A stretch of DNA of 64,000 bases from a virus, in IMG/VR virus record IMGVR_UViG_3300042891_001512, positions 1-64,000 of that record. One strand, given 5' to 3'. The notes beneath the pieces were generated by a model that made no database searches, had not been told where the DNA came from, and worked only from the letters and a program-made list of their open reading frames with translations. Position numbers and translations under genes: made by a program. Shown in pieces: positions 15,992 to 25,865 of this stretch; position 1 is the first letter of the stretch, and each line of letters starts with the position of its first letter.

Positions 15992-18900
15992 CTTCAGCAC
16001 GCATCCGTCTAATTTATTAGCTAACGCACTGCGCAATACTGGAACTAAAGGTTCTTTTTTTGGCAGGATAAGTAGTTCATCTGCTAATAGTGTTTACCGG
16101 AACAGGTAAAGATTTTTTGGAAAGATATTCTCAATTTGAGAAAAGGTATCAGTCAGAACTTTTAAAAAATTTAGATGTTGGCAAAGCGCAAGGTGTTGAT
16201 TTAGATTTTATAATGAATGGTGGCGCAATAAATCTAGATATTTTAAACGCGGAAGCAAAGACCATGCTTGAAAGAGAATATAGAGAAGATGTTCTCAGGC
16301 TACCAAAAATATTTAGGGATATAGGCAATCCTGGTATACAAATGCCTTCTAGTAACAGATACAGACATGCATTTAGATATGGCGTAGACACAGAAGAACG
16401 GATTATTGAATCCAGCTCAAGTTGTTTTGAATAGAACAATGTTTAACGTAAATCCAAATAAATCTGGTTTTGAAGCATTTAATGTTGGAACTTCTAATCT
16501 TATGGGACATAGAGCTTTAAGCCAGATGTTTAAGGTGGATGAAATAACCGGTGAAACTGTATTGAGGAATATGTCAGAAGTTATTGCTGGTAGATCAGTA
16601 AAAATGTTTGACGTTGAAACTTCTGGAATATTTAGAAATTCACAAATAGTTCAAATGGCTACAGCGGATATAACAAGCAGTGGAAAGATATCAGCAGGAT
16701 TAAATACAAGTTTTAAATCACCGCAACTCAATGGGTTAATGTATGGAGAAGGTAATCCTTTTGTAAACTTATTTTCTTCTGGAAAAGTTGTTGGTTCAGA
16801 AAATGGTGGAAAAGACTTTCTTGATGAAGGAGTAAAATTAATCAATAATTTAGTTGAATCCAATTCAGTTATTGCAGGTCATAATATTAATTTTGATATT
16901 CAAAAGTTAACTGGAACAATGAAACAAATGGGGGGTTACTCTTCTCATTCTGAAGCAAAAGCTGCAATTGAAAGATTGCATTCTAGAATTAAAAGTGGGG
17001 AAACTTTACTTGTTGACACACTAGAATACAATAGATCATATATGAATGATTTAGTTAATAAAGCTGTTGATGATGAATTTGCAAGAACTGGTATAACAAG
17101 AACTGATTCTAAAGTAGCTGAACTTCATAGACAGTTTATGTATTCTCCGGAAACAATGGCTGATGTAAAAGTTGGTGGCGGAGCAGCATATTCATCTGTA
17201 GAAGCAATGTCTTTAAATACCGATCTCACAGCTAGAATAGTAAGAGATGCAGAAGCCGGAGATGAAGCAGCAATAATGTTACTTGACAAAATGCAAAGAG
17301 GTTCTCACTTAGCAGATAATGACACACTTTTGCAAGGTTTTATTTTTAGATATACATCAACATCTGATCACTCAGATAGACTTCAATTGGCTAGGCCAGG
17401 AGGAGGAAGAAGTAGTTCCGTATACGAAGCTTTGTCAGAAGATGCAAAGCAAATAGCCGACAATATGAGAAGAAAAATTTATAGATCTAGCGCTAATGTT
17501 CCAACTAAAAATATAGCTGATGTACAACATTTGTCTGAAGCAACTTTTAATTATCTTTTAACAGATGAAGGAACTAAAAGTGTAACAATGTTTGCAGATA
17601 AAGATGTAACAAAAGGTTACATTAGGTATGATACAACTCAAGCTAAATTTGTTCAACATTCTCCAGAAGGCGTTGTGGACTACATGGGCGGTAGTGCAGA
17701 CAGAGGAGCATATGAGGTTAGAAAAACTATAGCAGCAGCAAGGGCTGGTAATGCAGACGCAATAAATTCAATTGCTAACTTTGGCATTACATATGGTCAA
17801 GAAAGTAGAATACAAGAAATAAGAAAAATAACACAAGCTGTTGGGGAATCAGCTTCTGGAGAAATAACCAAAGAAAGCATACTCGGATCTATAGGAAAAG
17901 TATATAAGAATTTTTCTTCTGCTCCAACTTTATCTGAAGCAGTAAAAATAAGCATAGGCGGAAGATCAGCAGAAACGCCTTTCCAGCTCGGTTTTGGTGT
18001 CAATAACCTAGATGACTATTTGGTGAGAACACTAGATGCATCGAAAGCAGCTGGCAAAAGTGGAATCGGTTATGATTTCCTTGACGCAAAAAGTAGAGTG
18101 TTTAGTACGATTATGTCGGAAGGTACACAAGCTAACGCAGAGTTAGCTAGAACAACTATTGCAAATAAACTTACTCAAGAAGGAGTAAGTGAGGAAGTAA
18201 AAGCATCTTTGAAAGCTCAATTGGAAAGTCTAAATTATTCTTCTTATATGGACATATTATCCGAAACAGGTGTATCACATTTCCAAGCACAAAAAGAAGC
18301 TTACCTCGGATTAAAAACTTCAACAGGATCTTCCATAGAAGTTGGATCAAGAGTATTTTTGCCAACAGAAGTTTTGCAAGATGTATTAAATAGTGAATCA
18401 ATAAAATCTACTATTGGCGAAAACGCAATGCAAAAAGGAAAAGTTTCTTTAAGCGTACTTAAAAATAATGAAAATCAAAATACAATAAATCTTTTTTGGC
18501 AATTAGGTTCAGAAGCAAAATCTACAGATTATGAAGCAATAGCAGCGCAACTTGTAGATGACGCTTTGGCAGCACACACGGCAAGAGCAACAGATGTTGG
18601 AGTAGAAGAAGGTGTTAGTAAGGTAAGAGCTCTCCAAAATTTAGGGGCAGAATTTCAAGCATCTATGGATTTATCTGGGAAAGATAAAGGTCATTTAGTT
18701 TCAGTTTTGGCGTCAAGCTTCCAAGAAGGAGGAATAGGATACGCTACTCAGAGTGGAGCAAGAGCAGAAGGAACAATTAAGAGTTTATTAAGAGCTGGCT
18801 GGGATTTAATCAACGATAAACTAATAACAGAAAGAGCATCACACCTAGATGTAGTTGGCGATACCGTTAGGGTTTCAGCTTTTGCCGATGAAACAACATT

Positions 18901-19372
18901 GGCAGCAGCTGGAGTTTCCGGAAGAATGGAAGAAACCAATAAAGGTGTCATCAACTCGCTTAATAAAGCAGCAGATATTTTAAGCCAGGATGGTACGGCT
19001 GCAGAAGCTAGAAAAATTATGACTAGATCTAGGCTTGGTTTTGGTGAAAATAAAGCTTTAAACTTTTTTATAGAAAATAAAAAATCAATTTATGGGACTG
19101 GTGCCGGCATACTTGCAGCAGGAGTTGGTTACTATATGTATGGTAAGCATAAAGAAAACCAAATTTACGACGAAACAATACAGCAACAGCCAATAACACA
19201 AAAGGTGTCTAATGGTGAAATGATGAGACAAACAATGCAGCCTCAAGCTAGCCTTTCTTCATATAGAAGAGATCCGCTTGTTACTGCTGGAGTTGTTGGG
19301 AATTTAGATAGAAATAAAATTGGCCATCATAATATGAGTTCAAAAAAACACGCTCATTTATTTGGAGGATAA
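15975..19372 (+). CDS. Giant virion-type protein with DnaQ-like exonuclease domain; two +1 shifts
   Basis: Read from ATG 15975, the frame meets CGG at 16098 (stop 3 codons later). It continues +1 to 16398, meets CGG at 16399 and continues +1 again to 19372, giving 1131 aa if one C is skipped at each site. A DEDD-type 3'-5' exonuclease domain is visible: FDVETSG (D212, E214; ExoI) and AGHNINFD (H302, N303, D307; ExoII). This fits RNase T/DnaQ nucleases. The rest is helical, Ala/Ser-rich, with one probable TM at about 1038-1058. Followed by Gly-zipper membrane-type genes, it may be an ejected internal protein that acts on DNA at entry. The exonuclease call rests on two motifs. The double shift is unusual. 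Confidence 0.7.
16098..16101 (+). other. +1 frameshift site 1 (TAC CGG A)
   Basis: Frame 0 reads TAC CGG AAC AGG TAA. The +1 frame reads TAC-(C)-GGA-ACA-GGT and stays open 100 codons. Same CGGA signature as five other sites. Confidence 0.8.
16399..16402 (+). other. +1 frameshift site 2 (GAA CGG A)
   Basis: The incoming frame continues CGG ATT ATT GAA ... TAG (16434). The +1 frame GAA-(C)-GGA-TTA-TTG is open for 990 codons. Second site in the same gene. Confidence 0.8.
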
Positions 19373-19377
19373 ATTAA

Positions 19378-20091
19378 ATGGGTTTATTAAATGTTGGAGC
19401 AAAAGTTGGAAGTAAGTTTGGCGGAACGACTGGCTTAGCTATGGGCGCAATTGGTTTGGCCGGCGTCGCAAAGGGCATAGGTCCATCAGCTAAAGAAGCA
19501 GTTTTAGATGCAGCCTTCAACGATCCGTATGCAGATGAAACATTCATGGGGAGACCTATGTCTAGTGGATTTTTGGGAGCAGCAGCGACTCACGGTACAG
19601 CTGGTGCTGTTGGCCTTGGCCTTGGAGCTATGGCAATTGGTGGATTAATTGGTGGTGGGGCAGCCGCAAAATTAATACCTAAAAATTCATTTAGAGGAAC
19701 TATGATCGCTGGAGCAGGAGCAATAGGAGCAGCGGTTGGAGCTTCAGGCGGTGGCATGAGTGAGACTTTAAGTGTTTATGGTCCAGATCCTACCGTTGGT
19801 GCAAATCTTGCTACAGCAGGCATCGGGACAGCTTTAGGCGGGGCGATAGGTGGTTTGGGTTATGGTTATGGAAAAAGTTTTAAAAAAGCAGCCATAGGAA
19901 CTGCAATCGGGGCAACAATAGGCGGCCTCGGGGGCGCTGCTGTAGTGCCTGGCATGGCAATGTCAAGAGTAAGAGATAATAGACAACTACTATCAAGTAG
20001 CCCATACAGCACCTCACTTGCAACAGCTCAAGCATTAAACGCTTCAGGAGATATAGTTCTCGGAATGCATAATTCAAGGAAGAGTTACTAA
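19378..20091 (+). CDS. Glycine-zipper membrane protein, 237 aa
   Basis: Repeated hydrophobic Gly/Ala segments with GxxxG spacing (for example GAVGLGLGAMAIGGLIGGGA; GTALGGAIGGLGYGYG) predict several membrane-inserting helices. Such proteins in tailed phages are often ejected and form a channel in the inner membrane. Here it sits between the exonuclease-domain protein and another Ala/Gly-rich protein before the terminase. Role inferred. Confidence 0.6.
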   Translation: MGLLNVGAKVGSKFGGTTGLAMGAIGLAGVAKGIGPSAKEAVLDAAFNDPYADETFMGRPMSSGFLGAAATHGTAGAVGLGLGAMAIGGLIGGGAAAKLIPKNSFRGTMIAGAGAIGAAVGASGGGMSETLSVYGPDPTVGANLATAGIGTALGGAIGGLGYGYGKSFKKAAIGTAIGATIGGLGGAAVVPGMAMSRVRDNRQLLSSSPYSTSLATAQALNASGDIVLGMHNSRKSY

Positions 20092-21497
20092 TGCCAATTG
20101 ATCCAATGACAGGAATGCCAAAGCCTTATACTCAAGACGAGATGCTTGAAACTCCTCTGTATGCAAGAACGTTAGAAAATCTTCCTGGGATAACTGCGGG
20201 TATTGGGTTCCAGGCTGGCCGTGGTGCTAGAACAATTATGGCTGGCGGCGGATTCATGGACGACGCCTCGAGGTTTGGGGTAGACAAAAAGGCTCAAAGG
20301 TATGGAGCTTTTAGAAGTGGGGCAATGAGTCTTGACCCAAATGATTTGAGTTCTGGACAACAATTTCTTTCTTTTGGCAGGAGAAGTGGAAGAGGAGCTA
20401 GACTCGCAGGGGAAGCAGGAAGACAACCAATTTATTATGGTGCAAGAGTTAACACTGTAACAGCTAGACCTAGAGCACTAAGAAGGATGTCAAGCTTAAG
20501 TGCATTTGCTGAAGACCAAAGAACGTACACTTATGCACAAGGTATAAGGGGACCTCTTTCTAAGGCAAGATTCGGTCCTTTGGGAAAATTAGCAGAAGCA
20601 AGTGGAACGGCAAGAGATGAAGCTCTTCTTGGCCCTGGTTTGTTTTCTGGAATAACCGCTGGAAGAAAAATGGATTTATTAGAACGTAAAGCGCTAAGCG
20701 GAAATGCAAGAGCCATGTCAAGATTGAGTCAATCAGATATCGGTATACAAAGAATGGCTGGAATGAATAATGCACGAATGACGACAATGACAATGGGGTC
20801 TCCAGCTGGAATACCGATGCTTGAAAGAATGACAAGTTCTGGAACAGCATTATCAGAAGGAATGGTGGCTGCAAGAAGTGGTGAGATTGGAGCTAGGGGA
20901 AACCTATTGGCATCTTCTATGGCAGGTAAAGGTACCCGCTATATGTCTGGGTACTTTAGAGGAGCACAAGGATTTGCTGGTGTAGCTGGGCTTGAAGGCG
21001 AAGCTTTCGCTGGTGCTCAAAAGGCGATAGCCAACATGACTAGTGCTTTAGGCACAGAGGGAATTGCTGGTAAAGCTGGAGAAAAACTTGCAGGAGAAAC
21101 TGCTGCAAAACAAATTCTTAAAGAAGGTGCATTCAAAACTCTTGGAGCAAAAGGTACGATGGAAGCCTTTAGTACTAAAGCCGGCATGAAGGTGCTTGGG
21201 GCAAGAGGTGCAGCAATGGCTATCCCTGGGCTTAATTTATTAGCTACAGCATCTTTAGTTTATGATATTGGCAAAATGGGTGGCGAAGTAATCAAAAGTG
21301 GTATAAACTTAGCTAGAGACGCAGAAAAATCCTTACAAGGATCATTTAGTAAACCTATGTTTGGGATGGGATATAGAGACACTGAAGCAGCTGCTACATC
21401 GAGGTCAAGAGGCGTTATGGCTATACAAAATTCTAGGTTAAATGCAAGAAGCGCATTGGGTTCGGAAGCGTCTATGATGGCAGCTCATTTTGGGTAA
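20091..21497 (+). CDS. Ala/Gly/Arg-rich virion-type protein, 468 aa
   Basis: Start overlaps the preceding stop by 1 nt (TAATG). The protein is low-complexity, basic and rich in Gly, Ala, Met and Arg. It has a hydrophobic segment near residues 368-390 (AAMAIPGLNLLATASLVYDIG). No enzyme motif. Together with the two previous genes it forms a likely set of internal or ejected proteins. Confidence 0.55.
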   Translation: MPIDPMTGMPKPYTQDEMLETPLYARTLENLPGITAGIGFQAGRGARTIMAGGGFMDDASRFGVDKKAQRYGAFRSGAMSLDPNDLSSGQQFLSFGRRSGRGARLAGEAGRQPIYYGARVNTVTARPRALRRMSSLSAFAEDQRTYTYAQGIRGPLSKARFGPLGKLAEASGTARDEALLGPGLFSGITAGRKMDLLERKALSGNARAMSRLSQSDIGIQRMAGMNNARMTTMTMGSPAGIPMLERMTSSGTALSEGMVAARSGEIGARGNLLASSMAGKGTRYMSGYFRGAQGFAGVAGLEGEAFAGAQKAIANMTSALGTEGIAGKAGEKLAGETAAKQILKEGAFKTLGAKGTMEAFSTKAGMKVLGARGAAMAIPGLNLLATASLVYDIGKMGGEVIKSGINLARDAEKSLQGSFSKPMFGMGYRDTEAAATSRSRGVMAIQNSRLNARSALGSEASMMAAHFG

Positions 21498-21499
21498 TT

Positions 21500-23350
21500 A
21501 TGGATCATAAAACTAAAGAATTTAGAAGAAGACTAGAAAAACTTTCTAGAGAAGATCTTTTAGAATTAATTAAAGATCAAGATATAGAATTGTTTAAACA
21601 GGTTAATAGAATTGAATGGGTTTTTGAAAATAAACTACAACACATTAACTGGGCTGATGGGACACCCATAACTGGAAGACCTCTAACTAATAGAGAATTA
21701 TCTTTCTTAATTGATGAACCATTTGAGATAGATAGAGAACTTTTAGATGTTGGAATATCTGGCGAACAACAAAGGCAAATGCATTTAGCTAAAGATCCTG
21801 TTGTTTGGGCAAAAAACTTTTTACAGGTTCAACCTAGAGTTTATCAAATATTAATACTAAGAGATCCATCATTAAGAAAAGTATTAAGAGCTGGTCGTCG
21901 TTTAGGAAAAACCTTCACACTTGCTATCACACTTTTGCATTATAGCTATACACATAAAGATGGAAGATGTCTTGTTATTGCTCCAATGAAAACACAGGTA
22001 GAACTTATTTACCAGGAAATCGGAAGAATAGCTGGAAAAAATGAAGTTGTTATGAATTCAATAACAAGAAAAGTTAGCAGTCCTCAATTTATGATGGAAT
22101 TCTCCAACGGGTCAACTATTAGATTCTTTACATCTGGCATGCGTTCCGGCGGTAAGTCAGACGTAGCTCGTGGTCAAGAAGCACACGTGATTGTGTTAGA
22201 CGAAATGGACTACATGCATACAGATGACCTAGACGCATTGTATGCCATGTTGCAGAAAACTGCGGAAGATCAACCAGATAAAATGATGATTGGCGCTTCT
22301 ACTCCAACTGGTAGAAGAGAAAAATTTTGGGAATGGTGTAGGTCTGAAAGATTCCAAGAATTTTGGTTTCCATCATATTGCAACCCTTATTTTTCTAAAG
22401 ATCAAGAAGATGAATTTAGAGAACAATACACCGAAATGGGTTATCGCCATGAAATAGAAGCAGACTGGGGCGAAGACTCAGAAGGCGTATACCCAAGAAA
22501 ATTTGTGGACAAAGCATTCCTTAGTCCTTCGTGGACTTATGAGCCAGAGATAACTTCGGCAAGATCTTTTCATGTTATAGGCGTTGACTGGGACAAGTAC
22601 GGAGCTGGAACCAACATAGTCGTTGTTGAAGCATGCTCTGATAACCATGAGGATCCAAGGTTTAGAGGAAGATCTAGAGTGGCATATAGAGAAGAAATAG
22701 ATAGGTCTGAATATACTTTAACTAAAGCTGTAGATAGAATATTTGAACTTAACGAAATATTCAAACCAAAACATATTTATGTTGACAGAGGATTCGGAGA
22801 AGTACAGGTCGAACTACTGCACAAATATGGTGTTGAGAATCCTAGATCTGGCCTTAAAGAAAAGGTTAAAGGCGTATCTTTTGCTGAAGCGATAGAGGTA
22901 AGAGACCCATATACTAAAATGTTGGTTAAGAAAGAAATAAAACCATACATGGTGGATAATCTTCGTCAGTTCTTAGAAAAAGAAAAAATAGTTTTTCCAG
23001 AATCGGACGAAGAACTTTATCTCCAATTAATTTCATATGTTGTGATAAGAACAACTCAAATTGGAAGACCAATATTTGAAGCAAGCGGAACCGCAATGGA
23101 CCACGCGCACGACGCTTTAATGTTGGCACTTTTAGCCATAACCCAAAACTATGGAGAATTTTCAAAAGGTAACTATGCTATGAATACCGAAACTTTCTCT
23201 AACGACTTTTACATGCCAAAGGTTAATACGGTCCAAGATGAAGAAGAAAAACCAAAGTATGCAATAGTTGGCAGAAATGATGGTTTGGCTGCAACTAAGT
23301 TTAGAAAAAAAAGTTCTGTTATATCTAACGGTAAAAGAAAGATGTTTTAA
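21500..23350 (+). CDS. terL: Terminase large subunit, 616 aa
   Basis: DNA-packaging motor. The ATPase has Walker A AGRRLGKT at 131-138 and Walker B VIVLDEMD at 230-237, with the coupling motif MIGASTPTGRR near 263-273. The RNase H-like nuclease begins at VIGVDWD (D363). It continues at YVDRGFGE and ends at MDHAHDALM (533-541), giving the acidic triad for genome cleavage. The length is normal for TerL. No small terminase is visible next to it. Confidence 0.95.
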   Translation: MDHKTKEFRRRLEKLSREDLLELIKDQDIELFKQVNRIEWVFENKLQHINWADGTPITGRPLTNRELSFLIDEPFEIDRELLDVGISGEQQRQMHLAKDPVVWAKNFLQVQPRVYQILILRDPSLRKVLRAGRRLGKTFTLAITLLHYSYTHKDGRCLVIAPMKTQVELIYQEIGRIAGKNEVVMNSITRKVSSPQFMMEFSNGSTIRFFTSGMRSGGKSDVARGQEAHVIVLDEMDYMHTDDLDALYAMLQKTAEDQPDKMMIGASTPTGRREKFWEWCRSERFQEFWFPSYCNPYFSKDQEDEFREQYTEMGYRHEIEADWGEDSEGVYPRKFVDKAFLSPSWTYEPEITSARSFHVIGVDWDKYGAGTNIVVVEACSDNHEDPRFRGRSRVAYREEIDRSEYTLTKAVDRIFELNEIFKPKHIYVDRGFGEVQVELLHKYGVENPRSGLKEKVKGVSFAEAIEVRDPYTKMLVKKEIKPYMVDNLRQFLEKEKIVFPESDEELYLQLISYVVIRTTQIGRPIFEASGTAMDHAHDALMLALLAITQNYGEFSKGNYAMNTETFSNDFYMPKVNTVQDEEEKPKYAIVGRNDGLAATKFRKKSSVISNGKRKMF

Positions 23351-23352
23351 TT

Positions 23353-24918
23353 ATGTCTATTAACAACATCGAAAATAATTTTGGTCCAACCAGTGACATA
23401 TTTGGTGGCTATAAAACGGACGTATCTTTTTTTGAAGAAGAAACAAGAGACGACATTACTGTAAATAAATACGCCAATAGTATCCCAACAAATCTTGATT
23501 ACAGCTTAATACCAAGTATGACAGTTGATTTAAACTTTTTAAAAAATCAATCTTTTCAAACATATAATTACATTCAAGAAACGATTAAGTCCATAGATAA
23601 TATATTATATAAAGTTTATCTAGATCAAAAATTAACTCCAAATATGGAAGAATGTCACACAAAACTTTGGGAGGAATTATGCAAATATAACGACGTCAAA
23701 CTGCCGGAACCAGACTTTGTTTCCTTTGAAGAATATAAATACGCCGAAAGATCTATGTCTACGGTTGCCAGAAGATTTATAGCCGAGTTTAACCAAATTT
23801 GTTCACAAAGCGTTTTTTCTTATTTGTTAAATTATAGGAATTTATTAAACGCAATGTTAAATGAAGCTTTTTATATTAAAAATTTTATATTAATAAATTT
23901 CCAGGAGCAGTATGAAGATGACTCACAAAAAGAAGTTGCAGTACAATTTGACGCATGGGCAAAGGTCGCAGCACAATGCACGAAACGCATTGTCCAATCG
24001 ATCTCATCATCACCAGGAGAAATCACAGCTTCCGAGTTGGATCAAATCACAGAAAAACAAGCCGTTGAATTCCAAGCATTTTTTTCGATTAGACTAGAAG
24101 CTTTAAATGAAGAAATCGCAAGTTTATTAAACAACCTAAAAAGAGATTATGTAGACAACTGCAGTATTTTTTATGACAGATATTTATCGCAAACATTAAA
24201 TTTTAAAACAAAGATAGTTTCCCCCATGGAGGCAAACTTCTATACAACAACATTTGCGTCTAGATTTCCGACTTTAACAGAAGAGTTAGTTATAGCCACA
24301 AATGTGATAAACGCAAACTTTGGGATGATACTTAGTGACTTGATACAAAGAAATCAAATTATAAGATCTAGAGTAGAAAAATTATTAGATTTAATTCAAC
24401 AAAAAAGAAGATATTCTAATTATATATTTCAACTTTCATTTAAGGGACAAAATAAAAAAGTTATTCGCAAAACAATAACAGAAGATAATTATTCTGAAAT
24501 ATATAAGAATTCTCATATAACTTATAAAGATCAAAGTGATTTAATTTCTGATCATGCAAGCTTACATAACCTAACTGAAAATCATCACCCACAATATTTA
24601 CTAAAAGATGGCGGAACAATAACTGGGAATATTTCCGTTGATCCTGGCATGAGGATAGACGGAGTTTCACTATCTGGTCACGCGCATACGGGTAATGACG
24701 GTAGCCAAAAAATTAAATCAACAGACATTGATTACGATATTGTAAGAACAGATACTACTGTGGTCATACCTAAGGCTAAGTCTATACAGATTACGAACAT
24801 ACAACAGGATATAATAGATGGTGGAGTACCAGTCGTCGATGCTGTAATAACGATAGAGATAGAAGATGGCGATGTTGCTGCCAATCACGAATACGAAGTT
24901 TTTGTTTATGAGGTTTAA
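23353..24918 (+). CDS. Structural protein (neck/fibre-type), 521 aa
   Basis: Residues 1-370 are largely helical with no recognised fold. The C-terminal 150 residues resemble fibre or collar modules: HHPQYLLKDGGTITGNISV followed by GVSLSGHAHTGNDGSQKI, a His/Gly-rich turn motif common in phage fibre shafts. Its place between terminase and the spike genes suggests a virion attachment protein. Confidence 0.6.
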   Translation: MSINNIENNFGPTSDIFGGYKTDVSFFEEETRDDITVNKYANSIPTNLDYSLIPSMTVDLNFLKNQSFQTYNYIQETIKSIDNILYKVYLDQKLTPNMEECHTKLWEELCKYNDVKLPEPDFVSFEEYKYAERSMSTVARRFIAEFNQICSQSVFSYLLNYRNLLNAMLNEAFYIKNFILINFQEQYEDDSQKEVAVQFDAWAKVAAQCTKRIVQSISSSPGEITASELDQITEKQAVEFQAFFSIRLEALNEEIASLLNNLKRDYVDNCSIFYDRYLSQTLNFKTKIVSPMEANFYTTTFASRFPTLTEELVIATNVINANFGMILSDLIQRNQIIRSRVEKLLDLIQQKRRYSNYIFQLSFKGQNKKVIRKTITEDNYSEIYKNSHITYKDQSDLISDHASLHNLTENHHPQYLLKDGGTITGNISVDPGMRIDGVSLSGHAHTGNDGSQKIKSTDIDYDIVRTDTTVVIPKAKSIQITNIQQDIIDGGVPVVDAVITIEIEDGDVAANHEYEVFVYEV

Positions 24919-24920
24919 TT

Positions 24921-25865
24921 ATGGCTTGGTTTAGATATTATGATTTAGATGGAAATTATGTTTATCCTAATTTAAGGAAAAAAATAACTTTTCCAATAGC
25001 TAAAGAAAACATTGTTAAAGACTCTTGGCTTTTTATTGATGTAGAAAATTTAGATGTTGACATTTACTATGCTTTAAATAAACAAGGATCAATTTTTACC
25101 AAAACAGCTTCCGTTGATCCAGATTCTTATTTAGTTGTTTATGAAGATAAGTCTTCTGAAAATTATGATTCAACTCCGGTAATAACTCAAATTGTTGATA
25201 ATCTTTTATATTTTAAAGCAGCGGAAAATCACTCAAAGGATATTGATATTAATAAACAATATAGTTTATATTATAAAACTCCAAATTTAAAATTAATTAA
25301 AAAGAGAACCCAAGATAATCAGTATCAAGCTTGCGAAGAGTCAGAATCACAATTTGTTTCTTCTGAAGAAGATGTAAATGTTTCTTCATATATAAGGGAT
25401 TTAAATTCAAATAATTACTATAATTTATCATTTGTCAACAGTGAGTCTAATTGGGATTCTGGTGTTTCTAAAAATCCAGGGGCTTCTTTAATAGGAACTT
25501 TTACTGGACCAAACATAAAGATATACTCTGACAAAGGTCCTGACTACGGTAAGTTCAGAATAAGAATTATGCCGTATGGATCTGATCAAAATGCAGATAA
25601 TGAGATTGTTTTAGATTATTGGGAAGAAATTGATCTGTACAATCAAAACAAAAGCACAGATGCGCTAGTCTTTTCTAAGACAGATTTATCGTATAAAAAC
25701 TATGTATTTGAAATAGTTTCTAACTATGAAAAAAATATACTATCTTCAGATGGAAAAATAAATATAAAAAAATATAGTTTTTCTTTAAATAATTATTTAA
25801 CTTTAAATAAAGAGGAAGTAAGTTCTTCATTATTAGGAAGAATCGTCACAGGAGCAACTTTGTAA
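24921..25865 (+). CDS. Beta-rich virion protein, 314 aa
   Basis: Low-complexity, Asn/Tyr/Ser-rich beta protein without a recognised motif (MAWFRYYDLDGNYVYPNLR). Its stop overlaps the start of the S74 spike. It may be a baseplate or spike-base component co-assembling with the spike. Confidence 0.55.
   Translation: MAWFRYYDLDGNYVYPNLRKKITFPIAKENIVKDSWLFIDVENLDVDIYYALNKQGSIFTKTASVDPDSYLVVYEDKSSENYDSTPVITQIVDNLLYFKAAENHSKDIDINKQYSLYYKTPNLKLIKKRTQDNQYQACEESESQFVSSEEDVNVSSYIRDLNSNNYYNLSFVNSESNWDSGVSKNPGASLIGTFTGPNIKIYSDKGPDYGKFRIRIMPYGSDQNADNEIVLDYWEEIDLYNQNKSTDALVFSKTDLSYKNYVFEIVSNYEKNILSSDGKINIKKYSFSLNNYLTLNKEEVSSSLLGRIVTGATL

Noticed and set aside
16090-16434. Annotating the 114-codon segment as its own gene with GTG start
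   Set aside because: No ribosome-binding site, and both ends lie at CGGA +1 junctions that connect it to the flanking frames.
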